A stretch of 52,862 nt of DNA from Weissella thailandensis. GTDB lineage: Bacteria > Bacillota > Bacilli > Lactobacillales > Lactobacillaceae. Position 1 is the stretch's first letter; the number at the start of each line of letters is the position of its first letter. Both the position numbers and the translations under genes were made by a program. This document shows, in pieces, positions 17,007 to 27,032 of the stretch. Location of the stretch: the NCBI RefSeq assembly GCF_005405465.1, contig NZ_BJEC01000015.1:1-52862 (forward strand), written 5' to 3'. The notes beneath the pieces were generated by a model. That model ran no database searches and was not told the origin of the DNA. It saw only the letters and a program-made list of their open reading frames with translations.

Positions 17007-17891
17007 ATGACAATTAAAAATGTTACCGTTGCTGGTGGTGGTGTTTTAGGCAGCCAGATTGCATTTCAAGCTGCCTTTACAGGTTTTAAAGTGACACTTT
17101 ATGATATTAATGATGGCGCATTAGACCATGCCAAGCAATTATTAGCTAGCTATGTACCCGAATTTGAGGATTTCTATGATGATGGGGATAGAGCTGATTC
17201 AGTGATCGACCAAATGTCATTTAGTACAAGTTTGGCCGAGGCGGTCGCTGACGCTGATTTGGTGATTGAAGCTATTCCGGAGAGTGTAAAAATCAAGGTT
17301 GATTATTACACGGAATTGTCAAAGGTTGCTCCAGCTAAGACAATCTTTGCAACTAATTCATCAACATTTGTACCTTCGCAGTTTGCAGAGTATGTTGACC
17401 GTCCTGAAAAATTCTTGGCCATTCACTTTGCTAACCAAATTTGGAAGAATAACAACGCTGAGATTATGGGACATCCAGGAACTGAAGATAAGTATTTGGA
17501 TGAAGTTGTCCAATTTGCTAAAGATATTCGGATGGTACCATTCCGCTTATATAAGGAACAGCATGGTTATATTTTGAATTCATTGTTAGTGCCATTACTA
17601 GATGCCGCACAAAAGCTTTGGGTCAATGGAGTATCTGATCCGAAGACGATTGATAAATCATGGATGATAGCCACTGGCGCACCACAAGGCCCATTTGCTA
17701 TCCTAGATGTGGTTGGATTAAATACACCTTACAATCTTGCTTTGGCTAAAGCTGATACAGATGAACAGTCTGCAGAAATTGCTAAGGCTTTAAAGACCAT
17801 GATTGATGATGGTAAGACAGGTGCTGCGTCAGGAGAAGGATTCTATCAATATCCTAATCCAGCCTTTGCGGATTCGGATTTCTTGAAATAA
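17007..17891 (+). CDS. 3-hydroxyacyl-CoA dehydrogenase family protein
   Basis: This is a 294-residue NAD-dependent dehydrogenase. The Rossmann motif VAGGGVLGSQIAFQ is near residues 6-19, the middle motif DADLVIEAIPE near 80, the catalytic His in FLAIHFANQIWKNN near 140 and the C-terminal helical domain with APQGPFAILDVVG near 235. It would oxidise or reduce a 3-hydroxyacyl substrate, but no fatty-acid oxidation genes are nearby. ATG 17007 is chosen because it gives the Rossmann start directly and follows GAGGAATTTTGT; an in-frame ATG at 16977 would add ten residues. Confidence 0.86.
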   Translation: MTIKNVTVAGGGVLGSQIAFQAAFTGFKVTLYDINDGALDHAKQLLASYVPEFEDFYDDGDRADSVIDQMSFSTSLAEAVADADLVIEAIPESVKIKVDYYTELSKVAPAKTIFATNSSTFVPSQFAEYVDRPEKFLAIHFANQIWKNNNAEIMGHPGTEDKYLDEVVQFAKDIRMVPFRLYKEQHGYILNSLLVPLLDAAQKLWVNGVSDPKTIDKSWMIATGAPQGPFAILDVVGLNTPYNLALAKADTDEQSAEIAKALKTMIDDGKTGAASGEGFYQYPNPAFADSDFLK

Positions 17892-17915
17892 AAATTGTGA
17901 ATTCTTAAGATAGAG

Positions 17916-18995
<1,080 letters not shown>

Positions 18996-19080
18996 ATCAA
19001 TCAAAATTCGTTCATAATGTCAACACTGTTTCATAGTATAAAAGGGTGTAAAATGTACCTGAAAAGGGAGGAATGCAAAA

Positions 19081-20034
19081 ATGTCACAAATTAATTTAGG
19101 TGGTTCTGGTTTGATGGTCCCAACGATTGCGTTGGGTGCTATGCGTATGGGGGAAAAATCAGACGCCCAAGCACAAGAAGTCGTTGAAACCGTGATGTCA
19201 AAGGGTGTTAACTTTTTTGATACCGCTGATATTTATGGTGATGGTCAGTCAACTTCAAAGTTAGCTGGTGCCCTTAAAGCGGCGGGCGTTAAACGTGAAG
19301 ATATTATCCTACAATCAAAGGGTGGTATTTTATCAGATGACGGCCCTGTCGCTGGTGATGGTATTTTGGGACCACGCTATGAATTTTCTAAAGACCATAT
19401 CATTGCGTCGGTCGATGCTGAATTATCACGTTTGAATACAGATTATTTGGATGTTTTCTTACTACATCGTCCGGATGCATTAGTGCAGCCAGAAGAAGTT
19501 GCCGCAGCATTTGATGTTTTGTCAGCGGCTGGTAAGGTTAAGCAATTCGGGGTTTCAAATATGAATCCTTGGCAAGTAGAGTTGCTCCAATCTGTATTGG
19601 ACCAGAAGTTGGTTGCTAATCAATTACAATTTGGTGTGATGCATACGGGGATGGTCGACGCAGGTTTGCATGTTAACATGTCAGATGCTCGTTCAGTTGA
19701 TCATGATGGCGGTATCTTACCATATTCACAATTAAAGAATATGACGATCCAAGCTTGGTCACCATTCCAATACGGTATGTTTGAAGGTCACTTTGTGGAT
19801 AACGACAAGTTCCCAGAGTTGAATGCCAAGTTGCAAGAAATTGCTGATAATCATCATTCAACTAAGAACGGGATTGCTGTCGCATTCATTTTGTCAATGC
19901 CAGCAAACATGCAGGTTGTTTTGGGTTCAATGACACCAAGCCGATTAACAGAAATGATTGATGGTCGCGATGTGCAATTGACACACCAAGAATGGTATGA
20001 CATTTACTTTGCAGCAGGAAATGATTTGCCATAA
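19081..20034 (+). CDS. Aldo/keto reductase (YdhF-like)
   Basis: This is a 317-residue NADPH-dependent oxidoreductase with a TIM-barrel fold. The catalytic tetrad is visible as Asp and Tyr in FFDTADIYGDG (about residues 50-60), Lys in ILQSKGG (about 85) and His in VFLLHRPD (about 125). The FGVSNMNPWQ segment is a standard family motif. The substrate is an unknown carbonyl compound. A strong AGGGAGGAATG precedes the ATG, and a terminator follows. It is a different subfamily from the broken reductase at 10388. Confidence 0.92.
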   Translation: MSQINLGGSGLMVPTIALGAMRMGEKSDAQAQEVVETVMSKGVNFFDTADIYGDGQSTSKLAGALKAAGVKREDIILQSKGGILSDDGPVAGDGILGPRYEFSKDHIIASVDAELSRLNTDYLDVFLLHRPDALVQPEEVAAAFDVLSAAGKVKQFGVSNMNPWQVELLQSVLDQKLVANQLQFGVMHTGMVDAGLHVNMSDARSVDHDGGILPYSQLKNMTIQAWSPFQYGMFEGHFVDNDKFPELNAKLQEIADNHHSTKNGIAVAFILSMPANMQVVLGSMTPSRLTEMIDGRDVQLTHQEWYDIYFAAGNDLP

Positions 20035-20059
20035 GTTTGGATGTATATAATATAAAATG

Positions 20060-20108
20060 AACTAAAAATTGCCAGGTGCGTTTATAAAGTATCCGGCAAT
20101 TTTTAGTT
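20060..20108 (+). terminator. Intrinsic terminator after the aldo/keto reductase
   Basis: A 14-bp stem (20060-20073 with 20095-20108, left arm AACTAAAAATTGCC) has TTTTTA within its 3' arm. It probably acts in both directions. Confidence 0.75.
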
Positions 20109-20137
20109 ATTCATGGAAAAAGGTACCCAATCAGGTT

Positions 20138-20251
20138 ATGCAATATTTTGATTTAACAAAGCAAAAGACAAATGCCCATGCTGATTGGTACAACCCAGGT
20201 GTTGAAGAAGGCGTTAATGGCGATGCTGGTGGCACAAAAGCAGTTAAATAA
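20138..20251 (+). CDS. Short ORF, 37 residues, unrecognised
   Basis: ATG 20138 after ATCAGGTT opens a 37-codon frame ending at TAA 20249-20251. The product is hydrophilic and glycine-rich at the end (NPGVEEGVNGDAGG) with coding-like codon use. It could be a small protein or the C-terminal remnant of a lost gene. I do not recognise it. It lies between the reductase terminator and the DJ-1 gene promoter. Confidence 0.3.
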   Translation: MQYFDLTKQKTNAHADWYNPGVEEGVNGDAGGTKAVK

Positions 20252-20294
20252 TGTGTTAACGAGATAATTTCTTAAAACCTACCACTTAACAACG

Positions 20295-20315
20295 ACAAAA
20301 AAGTTGTGTTATTGT
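20295..20315 (+). promoter_or_regulatory. Promoter motif shared with the 27033 paralogue
   Basis: The run ACAAAAAAGTTGTGTTATTG is nearly the same as ACAAAAAAGTGCGTTATTG upstream of the paralogous DJ-1 gene at 27033. Both include a dyad around the A run, ending in TTATTG as a possible -35. HxlR control of both genes is the inference. Confidence 0.5.
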
Positions 20316-20359
20316 ATACGCGTGGTAATCAAATGCTACACCACGGGAGGTTATTAACA

Positions 20360-20866
20360 ATGAAAAAACAAGTTGCAGTTCTTGTTACTGATTTTGTAGA
20401 AGATGTTGAGTATACTGATCCGGTTACAGCAATTGAAGATGCCGGCCATGAAGTGACGTCAATTGGCTTTGAACAAGGAACCGTTACAGGAAAGCATGGT
20501 ACAGAGATTACAGTCGATAAAGCAATTTCTGACGTAAAGCCAGAGGACTTTGATGCATTGTTCATTCCAGGTGGGTTTTCACCTGATCAATTACGTGCTG
20601 ATCAACGATTTGTTGATTTCGTCAAATACTTCTTAGCAAAGAACAAGCTAACTGCAAGTATTTGCCATGGTCCACAATTAATGATCCAAACAGGGTTAGT
20701 ACACGGACGGACAATGACATCTTACCTGACTGTACAACCTGATTTGTATTATGCTGGTGCCCGTATTGAAGATAAGCCAGTGGTCATCGATGGTAACTTG
20801 ATTACTAGTCGTGAACCTAAGGACTTGCCAGTGTTTAATGATGCAGTCGTCGCTGCTCTTGGCTAG
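20360..20866 (+). CDS. DJ-1/PfpI family protein, copy 1
   Basis: This 168-residue protein belongs to the PfpI/YhbO branch of the DJ-1 superfamily (glyoxalase/deglycase- or protease-annotated stress proteins). The nucleophile elbow ASICHGPQLMI (Cys near residue 104), the early Glu in FVEDVEYTD and the ALFIPGGFSPDQLR loop are intact. ATG 20360 is used because CACGGGAGGTTATTAACA lies directly upstream; a longer frame begins further up without a site. A close paralogue at 27033 shares most residues. Exact activity is unproven. Confidence 0.9.
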   Translation: MKKQVAVLVTDFVEDVEYTDPVTAIEDAGHEVTSIGFEQGTVTGKHGTEITVDKAISDVKPEDFDALFIPGGFSPDQLRADQRFVDFVKYFLAKNKLTASICHGPQLMIQTGLVHGRTMTSYLTVQPDLYYAGARIEDKPVVIDGNLITSREPKDLPVFNDAVVAALG

Positions 20867-20968
20867 TCTAGTAAGTCGTTTTGTTTTTAACTATTAGTTA
20901 TTTTTGTTAAAATGACGCCATATCCTAGCAGGATTAATTAGTTTTATTCACCGAGGAGGATTCTATTT

Positions 20969-21097
20969 ATGACTGAGAACAATAAGAAATCAGAAGAAGT
21001 AGAGAAAGATTCTCAAGAAGAGGAAACAACACAATTTAGTCCACAAGAAGAGGTTAAGGGAAGACCGGCACCAGCTGATTATAAAAAGGCTGATTAG
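20969..21097 (+). CDS. Small acidic protein, 42 residues
   Basis: ATG 20969 follows a strong GAGGAGGATTCTATTT and ends at TAG 21095-21097. The product is very rich in Glu, Lys, Asn and Gln, has no hydrophobic segment and ends GRPAPADYKKAD. It should be a soluble, disordered protein. It has its own intergenic region and a strong terminator, so it is probably a real gene of unknown function. Confidence 0.65.
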   Translation: MTENNKKSEEVEKDSQEEETTQFSPQEEVKGRPAPADYKKAD

Positions 21098-21150
21098 TGT
21101 TTGTATAATCATTTTTAATGAAAAACAGAATATCATATTGGTTTAGATTT

Positions 21151-21197
21151 AGTTCTGGCAGGAATTGTGAAAGCAATTCTTGCCAGAACTTTTTTTG
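21151..21197 (+). terminator. Intrinsic terminator
   Basis: A 17-bp stem (21151-21167 with 21174-21190, left arm AGTTCTGGCAGGAATTG, one wobble) is followed by a T run. Confidence 0.94.
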
Positions 21198-21306
21198 TTT
21201 TTAGTTCTAGAAATAAAAACCAGTCATAATTTTGTCGTATATTTAGGCTTATTATTTTTTAAAAATATGAAATACAGGAACAAAAGCTACTTGTGAAAAA
21301 AATATT

Positions 21307-21540
21307 TTGTGAATTTTTTTTATGACCTTTTGTTAAAGACTTACATTATGTAAATTGTATAAAACAAAAAAATGTAAAACAGTTTCACATAAGTGAAGCA
21401 TAAACATTTGTTGGCAGGCGATATGACAATGTTTTTCTACTAAATGATAAGAATAAAGTTATATGAGCGCTAACCTATGAACTTTTTGTGAATTTTTTAA
21501 TGATATAAATCGAATTAAAATTGAACATTGTGAATTTTTT
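21307..21540 (+). repeat. Three direct copies of TTGTGAATTTTTT upstream of glpK
   Basis: Identical 13-base units start at 21307, 21486 and 21528 in the AT-rich leader of the glycerol operon. A separate dyad, TTCAC-ATAA-GTGAA, lies at 21384-21397. The half-site TTGTGAA resembles one arm of a Rex box, but the second arm is missing. No gene is visible in 21198-21648. Confidence 0.6.
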
Positions 21541-21567
21541 TATTTCGTTGTAACCTTGTTGTGAAGT

Positions 21568-21582
21568 TAGAAACCGCTTACA
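21568..21582. promoter_or_regulatory. cre-like site upstream of glpK
   Basis: TAGAAACCGCTTACA matches the cre consensus at 14 of 15 positions (A for the T at position 2). It lies 67 bases before the glpK ATG, in the likely promoter, so carbon repression of glycerol use is expected. Confidence 0.7.
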
Positions 21583-21648
21583 TAAATAACAACATTAAAT
21601 TTAAATGTTTTGTTAATGTGTAAGTCATCCAATGGGGGGATATTAACT

Positions 21649-23160
21649 ATGCCAAAATACGTATTATCAATTGATGAGGGGACTACCAGTACTCGAGCTG
21701 TCATTTATGACAAAAAGGGTAAAGTGATTGCATCGGCTCAGCGTGAGATCACAATGTTCTATCCAGAACCAGGTTGGGTTGAGCAAGATGCTAATGAAAT
21801 TTGGATTGCTGTCCAAGCAGTTATTGCAACAGCCTTGATTCAATCAGGAATTCACCCAGGTGATATTGCCGGAGTAGGTATTACCAATCAACGTGAGACA
21901 ACAATTGTTTGGGATAAGGAAACTGGATTACCAATTTATAATGCGGTTGTTTGGCAATCACGTCAAACGGCACCAATTGCGGAAAAGTTAATTGCTGATG
22001 GTTATCAAGACATGATTCAAGAGAAGACTGGTTTAATTTTAGATGCGTACTTCTCAGCAACGAAGATTCGTTTTATTTTGGATCAAGTCAGTGGTGCGCA
22101 AAGCCGTGCTGAAAATGGTGAATTACTATTCGGTACGATTGATTCTTGGTTGGTATGGAAGTTGACCGGTGGTGAAGTTCACATTACCGATTATACCAAT
22201 GCTTCTCGTACAATGATGTTTGATATTAAGAACTTGAAGTGGGATCAAGACTTATTGAATCTATTAAACATTCCATCACAGATGTTGCCAGAAGTTCGTC
22301 AATCTTCAGAAATTTATGGAACTGCCATTCCAGTTCACTTCTTTGGTGCTGAGGTACCAATTGCTGGAATCGCCGGTGACCAACAGGCAGCTTTGTTTGG
22401 TCAATTAGCTCTTGATAAGGGTGACGTTAAGAACACTTATGGTACTGGTGCTTTCGTTGTCATGAATACGGGTGATGATGTAAACATTTCTAAGAATGGT
22501 CTATTAACGACCATTGCTTATGGAATGGATGGCAAAGTAACATACGCACTTGAAGGTTCAGTCTTCGTTGCTGGATCAGCCTTGCAATGGTTGCGTGATG
22601 GTATGCGAGTTATTGAACAAAGCCCTGAAAGTGAAGATATGGCCAAGGCTTCTACCGATGAGGATGAAGTTTACGTGGTACCTGCCTTTACCGGATTGGG
22701 TGCACCTTACTGGGATTCAGAATCACGAGGATCAGTCTTTGGTTTGACACGTGGAACAACTCGTGAGGACTTCGTAAAGGCAACCTTGCAATCATTGGCT
22801 TATCAGAGTCGTGATGTTGTTGATGTGATGCGTAAGGAAACCGGACTTGATATTGCTAAGTTGCACGTCGATGGTGGTGCATCAATGAATAATTACCTCA
22901 TGCAATTCCAATCAGATTTGCTACAAACAGAGGTTTCACGTCCTGCCAATGTTGAAACAACGGCGATAGGTTCAGCATTCTTAGCTGGTCTAGCAGTTGG
23001 TTTCTGGAAGGATGTTGATGAATTAAAGACAATGACACAACAATCAACTGAATTTAAGCCAGAAATGGCAGAAGATGATGCTGATGAGTTGTATGAAGGA
23101 TGGCAATTGGCTGTGAAGGCAACACAGACCTTCAAGCCTAAGAAGCGAGGCAAGAAATAA
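21649..23160 (+). CDS. glpK: Glycerol kinase
   Basis: This is a 503-residue FGGY-family kinase that makes sn-glycerol-3-phosphate from glycerol and [14 protein letters not shown] is at residues 6-16, the substrate-binding [10 protein letters not shown] near 82, and the [13 protein letters not shown] and [13 protein letters not shown] phosphate loops near 240-270. His230 in [12 protein letters not shown] is the position phosphorylated by HPr in enterococcal GlpK, so PTS activation is likely. ATG 21649 follows GGGGGGATATTAACT; a longer in-frame start lacks such a site. It is the first gene of the operon, with a cre site upstream. The stop overlaps the next start. Confidence 0.97.
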   Translation: MPKYVLSIDEGTTSTRAVIYDKKGKVIASAQREITMFYPEPGWVEQDANEIWIAVQAVIATALIQSGIHPGDIAGVGITNQRETTIVWDKETGLPIYNAVVWQSRQTAPIAEKLIADGYQDMIQEKTGLILDAYFSATKIRFILDQVSGAQSRAENGELLFGTIDSWLVWKLTGGEVHITDYTNASRTMMFDIKNLKWDQDLLNLLNIPSQMLPEVRQSSEIYGTAIPVHFFGAEVPIAGIAGDQQAALFGQLALDKGDVKNTYGTGAFVVMNTGDDVNISKNGLLTTIAYGMDGKVTYALEGSVFVAGSALQWLRDGMRVIEQSPESEDMAKASTDEDEVYVVPAFTGLGAPYWDSESRGSVFGLTRGTTREDFVKATLQSLAYQSRDVVDVMRKETGLDIAKLHVDGGASMNNYLMQFQSDLLQTEVSRPANVETTAIGSAFLAGLAVGFWKDVDELKTMTQQSTEFKPEMAEDDADELYEGWQLAVKATQTFKPKKRGKK

Positions 23161-24971
23161 TGCAGTTTAAAAGTGATCAGCGCATATCAGCAATCCAACA
23201 ATTGAAAGAAGACGACTTTGATGTTGTCATTATTGGTGCTGGAATTACTGGTGCTGGTATCGCGCTTCAAGCAGCTGCTTCCGGATTACGGACAGCGATA
23301 ATTGATATGCAGGATTTTGCTGAAGGAACTAGTAGTCGTTCAACAAAATTAGTACATGGTGGTATTCGTTACTTAAAGACGTTTGACGTTGATGTGGTTG
23401 CTGATACAGTTTCGGAACGTGCGCGTGTGCAGCAAGTTGCACCACATATTCCACGTCCATCACATATGTTAATGCCACTTTATGATGATCCTGAAGCAAC
23501 ATTTACACCAATGAGTGCTGAGGTTGCGATGGGAATTTATGATAAGTTAGCTAACGTTCCTAAGGATAGCCCTTATGTGCATCGGCTACTATCAGCTGAA
23601 GAAGCCCATGACTACCTACCAATGTTAGATAGTAAAGGATTAGTGGGCTTGGCCATTTATCTAGATTATCAAAATAATGATGCACGTTTAACAATTGAAA
23701 ATATTAAACAAGCTGTTAGTGATGGTGCAGTTGCTGTTAGTCATTTGAAGGCAACTTCAGTTACTCCTGATGGTTCTGGTAAGCGTATTAGTGTTGCAGA
23801 TACATTTACGAAGGAATTATTTGATATTAAAGGAAAAGTCGTGATCAATGCGGCTGGACCTTGGCATGATTCGATTACAGAATTTGCGGATGAAACAACA
23901 CAAGATGCTATTCGTCCAACTAAAGGTGTGCATTTAGTGATTAATCAGGACCGTTTACCAGTACCAAATACGGTATATTTTGATTCTGGTTTCCATGATG
24001 GCCGTATGTTATTCGTTATTCCACGTGCAAACAAGACCTATTTTGGAACGACAGATACTGATTATACCGGTGATTACTTGCATCCAAAGGTAGAAAAAGC
24101 CGATGTAGAGTATCTATTGACGGCCATGAATAATCATTTCCCTCATGCAAATATCACTGTTGATGATATTCAAGCAAGTTGGGCAGGACTACGGCCATTA
24201 ATTGGTGGTACTGGTGATTATAACGGGAATACGAAAAAGAAGGTTGCATCTGATGAAAATCTACATACATTAGGTGAAAATCTCGATAAATATTTCAAGC
24301 ATGAAATTGATCGTGAAGTCGTTGATGAGCAACTAGACAGCTTAGCAGGTAATAAGAAGAGTACTTCAAGTGTTTCACGTGGTTTCCAAATTAAGGCAGA
24401 AAACGGCATTGTTAATGTGTCTGGGGGTAAGCTTACTGATTATCGTCTGATGGCAACAGAAACAATGGAAGAAATCGCAAAGATTTTTGCTGATAAATTT
24501 GAAAAAACGGTCACACCAGTTGATGCTACACAGTATCCTGTTTCAGGAGGTCACTTTGACCCAAATAATGTTGATGGTGAACTTGAAAAGTATGCTGAAG
24601 AGTTAATGAAGTATGAAGTTAATGAAGTGAAAGCTAAGGAAATTGCTAGCCTTTATGGATCTAACACACCTGAAATTATTGAATATATCAAGACAGGTGT
24701 TTCAGCGCCTAAGTTATCTGTTGCTGAAACCAGTATGTTGCATTATGCCATCGAAAAAGAATTTGTTTTACGTCCAATTGATTACTTCTTGCGACGTACC
24801 AATTACTTATTGTTTAAGTCAGAGGACTTGGCACGACTTGAAACACCAGTGATTGATGAAATGGCTAAAATGTTGTCTTGGTCTGACGAAACAAAGCAAG
24901 CTATGACGGAAGAATATATCAGCGCACGTGATGAATCACAATTAAAAGCGCTAAAAAAGGAGTTTAAATAA
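23160..24971 (+). CDS. glpO: Alpha-glycerophosphate oxidase (GlpO type)
   Basis: This 603-residue FAD enzyme oxidises glycerol-3-phosphate to dihydroxyacetone phosphate at the membrane. FAD binding is VVIIGAGITGAGIALQAAASG near 22-42, with SSRSTKLVHGGIRYL near 60. A charged insert near residues 375-415 (around LDKYFKHEIDREVVDEQ) before SRGFQIKAENG is the feature that separates oxygen-using GlpO of lactic acid bacteria from quinone-linked GlpD. H2O2 is therefore the expected by-product. ATG overlaps the glpK stop by one base and its own stop overlaps the tpi start, so the genes are translationally coupled. GlpD remains the alternative name. Confidence 0.9.
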   Translation: MQFKSDQRISAIQQLKEDDFDVVIIGAGITGAGIALQAAASGLRTAIIDMQDFAEGTSSRSTKLVHGGIRYLKTFDVDVVADTVSERARVQQVAPHIPRPSHMLMPLYDDPEATFTPMSAEVAMGIYDKLANVPKDSPYVHRLLSAEEAHDYLPMLDSKGLVGLAIYLDYQNNDARLTIENIKQAVSDGAVAVSHLKATSVTPDGSGKRISVADTFTKELFDIKGKVVINAAGPWHDSITEFADETTQDAIRPTKGVHLVINQDRLPVPNTVYFDSGFHDGRMLFVIPRANKTYFGTTDTDYTGDYLHPKVEKADVEYLLTAMNNHFPHANITVDDIQASWAGLRPLIGGTGDYNGNTKKKVASDENLHTLGENLDKYFKHEIDREVVDEQLDSLAGNKKSTSSVSRGFQIKAENGIVNVSGGKLTDYRLMATETMEEIAKIFADKFEKTVTPVDATQYPVSGGHFDPNNVDGELEKYAEELMKYEVNEVKAKEIASLYGSNTPEIIEYIKTGVSAPKLSVAETSMLHYAIEKEFVLRPIDYFLRRTNYLLFKSEDLARLETPVIDEMAKMLSWSDETKQAMTEEYISARDESQLKALKKEFK

Positions 24972-25738
24972 TGGCAGAGAGAATTCCTTTAATTGTTGCA
25001 AATTGGAAAACAAATAAAAAAGTAGCAGAGGTTTATGATTTCTTACAAGAAATTCAAGGAAAGTTACCAGATGCTAAAAAAGTAAAAGTCGGGATTGCCG
25101 CACAAGATATTTATTTGCATGAGATGGTTAAGCAAAGTAAAGAACTAAAGCTACCAGTTTCAGTGATTGCTGAAAATGTTCACTGGGCTGATGAGGGTTC
25201 TTATACGGGTGAAACTTCACCAGCTGCCTTGGCAGATATCGAAGTTTCAGGATCAATTATTGGTCACTATGAGCGACGCAAGATGTTTAAAGAAACCAAC
25301 GGGTCAGTGGGGCTAAAGGTTACTGCATCACTACGTAACGGGCTAATTCCAATTGTTGCCATTGCTGAAGATACCACCCGCTATAATCCAGATGACGAGG
25401 ATATGGCGCCTTTGACTGAAATTGCGGTTGGGCTAGCAGGTGTTGATCGGCAAAGAGCGGAAAATATTGTGATTGCCTACGAGCCAGCATGGGCGATTGG
25501 TGCTGCCGAAACACCTTCACTAGAGGTTATTGAACATGCAGCACGGGTTATCCGTAAGTCGTTAGCCATCTTGTTTTCACAAGAAGTTGCTGATAAGATT
25601 CGCATTCAATACGGTGGTTCAGCTACACCAGAAAATTCAAAAGACATTCTTGGGTTAGATGATATTGATGGATTATTAATTGGGCGTGCGTCACTTGAAC
25701 CAACTGCATTCTTGAGTATGGTTAACGATGCTATTTAG
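24971..25738 (+). CDS. Triosephosphate isomerase paralogue in the glycerol operon
   Basis: This is a 255-residue TIM-barrel enzyme. It keeps the active-site Asn/Lys in ANWKTN (residues 11-16), His in IIGHYERR (about 97), Glu in AYEPAWAIG (about 168) and the YGGSATPENS and LLIGRASL phosphate loops. It is not the typical glycolytic sequence: GHYERR replaces GHSERR, and IVAIAEDT stands where housekeeping enzymes have a CIGE-type motif. Its place between glpO and glpF, with overlapping start, suggests it passes DHAP from glycerol oxidation to glyceraldehyde-3-phosphate. A housekeeping tpiA is expected elsewhere. Confidence 0.88.
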   Translation: MAERIPLIVANWKTNKKVAEVYDFLQEIQGKLPDAKKVKVGIAAQDIYLHEMVKQSKELKLPVSVIAENVHWADEGSYTGETSPAALADIEVSGSIIGHYERRKMFKETNGSVGLKVTASLRNGLIPIVAIAEDTTRYNPDDEDMAPLTEIAVGLAGVDRQRAENIVIAYEPAWAIGAAETPSLEVIEHAARVIRKSLAILFSQEVADKIRIQYGGSATPENSKDILGLDDIDGLLIGRASLEPTAFLSMVNDAI

Positions 25739-25752
25739 GGGAAAATAAAAAA

Positions 25753-26439
25753 ATGAAAAAGAAAATCTTTGGGGAAGTTTTTGGAAGTGCATTGTTGGTC
25801 TTCTTTGGACCAGCTTTGGTAGTTATGGGTGGGTACAATGACCTATTGGGACCTTCACTTGGTTGGGGTATTTCACTAGCCGTTTTGGTTTACGCATTTG
25901 GTCCTTTATCAGGTGCTCACTTTAATCCAGCTGTTACCGTGATGATGTTTTTAACAAAACAAATGAAAGCCGCTGAAACACTTATTTATATCGTTTCACA
26001 ATTAGTTGGTGGTTTGATTGGTGGTTTGTTCTTGGTCTTGACCTATAAAGCTTACCTAAAGGGGGCTGGCTTGAGCTGGGCAACTGAAGTCGCTAAGAAT
26101 AACTTGAATTCAACAGTATTCCCTAACATTTCTGCCGGCATGGCATTTCTTGTTGAGGTAGTCTTGACCACAGTATTGTTAGTGGTTGTCTTGGTTTTGA
26201 ACAATGATAAAACTAAGGTATATAATCTACAGGCACCAATTGCCATTGGTTTAACAATCGCTATTTTGGTCTTTGCTGCTGGTAACTTAACTGGTGCATC
26301 AATGAACCCGGTTCGTTCATTGTTCCCAGCACTCTTCGCTGGTGGTATGGCCATGGACGATTTGTGGGTATATCTAACGGCACCATTTGTAGGTTCGATT
26401 TTTGGGGCATTGATTGATCGCTACATTTTGCGTGATTAA
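25753..26439 (+). CDS. glpF: Glycerol uptake facilitator (aquaglyceroporin)
   Basis: This 228-residue MIP channel has six membrane helices and two half-helices. The first NPA box is intact in SGAHFNPAVTVMMF (about residue 57). The second reads NPV in LTGASMNPVRSLFPAL (about 183), a change of the last residue that occurs in some MIP proteins. It would let glycerol diffuse in for GlpK. It is the last gene of the operon, and a hairpin terminator follows. A role in water or lactic acid transport cannot be excluded. Confidence 0.92.
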   Translation: MKKKIFGEVFGSALLVFFGPALVVMGGYNDLLGPSLGWGISLAVLVYAFGPLSGAHFNPAVTVMMFLTKQMKAAETLIYIVSQLVGGLIGGLFLVLTYKAYLKGAGLSWATEVAKNNLNSTVFPNISAGMAFLVEVVLTTVLLVVVLVLNNDKTKVYNLQAPIAIGLTIAILVFAAGNLTGASMNPVRSLFPALFAGGMAMDDLWVYLTAPFVGSIFGALIDRYILRD

Positions 26440-26458
26440 GGTAGAAAATTAATACAAA

Positions 26459-26510
26459 TTAAAAGAGCTGTTGACCTAACTAATAATTGGTAGGTTGGCA
26501 GCCCTTTTAA
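26459..26510 (+). terminator. Terminator after the glycerol operon
   Basis: A 20-base stem with wobbles runs from TTAAAAGAGCTG to CAGCCCTTTTAA, with loop around 26479-26490 and T in the 3' arm. It is convergent with the HxlR gene and probably shared. Confidence 0.8.
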
Positions 26511-26540
26511 TGTATTAAAAATAATTTTTATTGTTTCCTT

Positions 26541-26924
26541 TTATATCTTCGGTTCATAATCAACATCTAGTGTCGCTAACCGTTCTGTTCCCCAAGTAAA
26601 CATTAATTCAATGATTGGCATCAAGCTTTCTCCAGTTGTTGTCAAAGCATAGAACACAGCTTTGCGATTTTTAACGAGTGTTTCATGGCGGGTTACTAAA
26701 CCATCTTCAACTAATTCATTGAGTTGTTGTGATAATACTTTATGGGTTGCGTTATCTAAAAGTTGTTGGATTTGGCTAAAACGCATTTGGCCGTCATGTG
26801 ATAAATGATAGATAATGACGATTTTATATTTGCCTGAAAACATTGATAGGGTATATTCTTTGGCACAATTAAAATCTTTTTTTTGAATTTTTTCAATGGC
26901 ATATTTTCTGATGACATCAGTCAT
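26541..26924 (-). CDS. HxlR-family transcriptional regulator
   Basis: This is a 127-residue winged-helix regulator. CAKEYTLSMFSGKYKIVIIYHL (about 18-38) corresponds to the family's C-x(n)-GGKW-ILxxL start, RFSQIQQLLDNATHKVLSQQLNELVEDGLV is the recognition helix region and NRKAVFYALTTTGESL the wing. A Cys at about residue 19 is the redox-sensing position in HypR/QorR-type members. ATG 26924 is chosen for its GGAG site; upstream GTG and ATG would extend it into the promoter. It is divergent from the DJ-1 gene at 27033 and likely controls it. Confidence 0.9.
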   Translation of the reverse strand: MTDVIRKYAIEKIQKKDFNCAKEYTLSMFSGKYKIVIIYHLSHDGQMRFSQIQQLLDNATHKVLSQQLNELVEDGLVTRHETLVKNRKAVFYALTTTGESLMPIIELMFTWGTERLATLDVDYEPKI

Positions 26925-26956
26925 AAGGTGTACTCCGTTCATATTAGCGTTGATAC

Positions 26957-26978
26957 GCACAAAAAAGTGCGTTATTGT
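26957..26978. promoter_or_regulatory. HxlR/DJ-1 divergent operator candidate
   Basis: GCAC-AAAAAA-GTGC (26957-26970) is a perfect dyad, followed by GTTATTGT. The same block recurs upstream of the paralogous gene at 20360. A TATAAA at about 26996 could be the -10. Confidence 0.58.
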
Positions 26979-27032
26979 GTTATGGTTTTATTAGGTATAA
27001 ATTATATACCATAATAAAGGAGGTTGTTAATT

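Noticed and set aside
20069-20251. 60-residue ORF starting at 20069
   Set aside because: Its start lies inside the reductase terminator. Only the shorter ATG version from 20138 is kept, with low confidence.
21472-21486. Second cre site near AGCGCT at about 21465-21475
   Set aside because: Only the central AGCGCT matches; the flanks do not fit the consensus.
21300-21560. Rex operators upstream of glpK
   Set aside because: Only the left half-site TTGTGAA is present; the right half TTCACAA is missing in all three copies.
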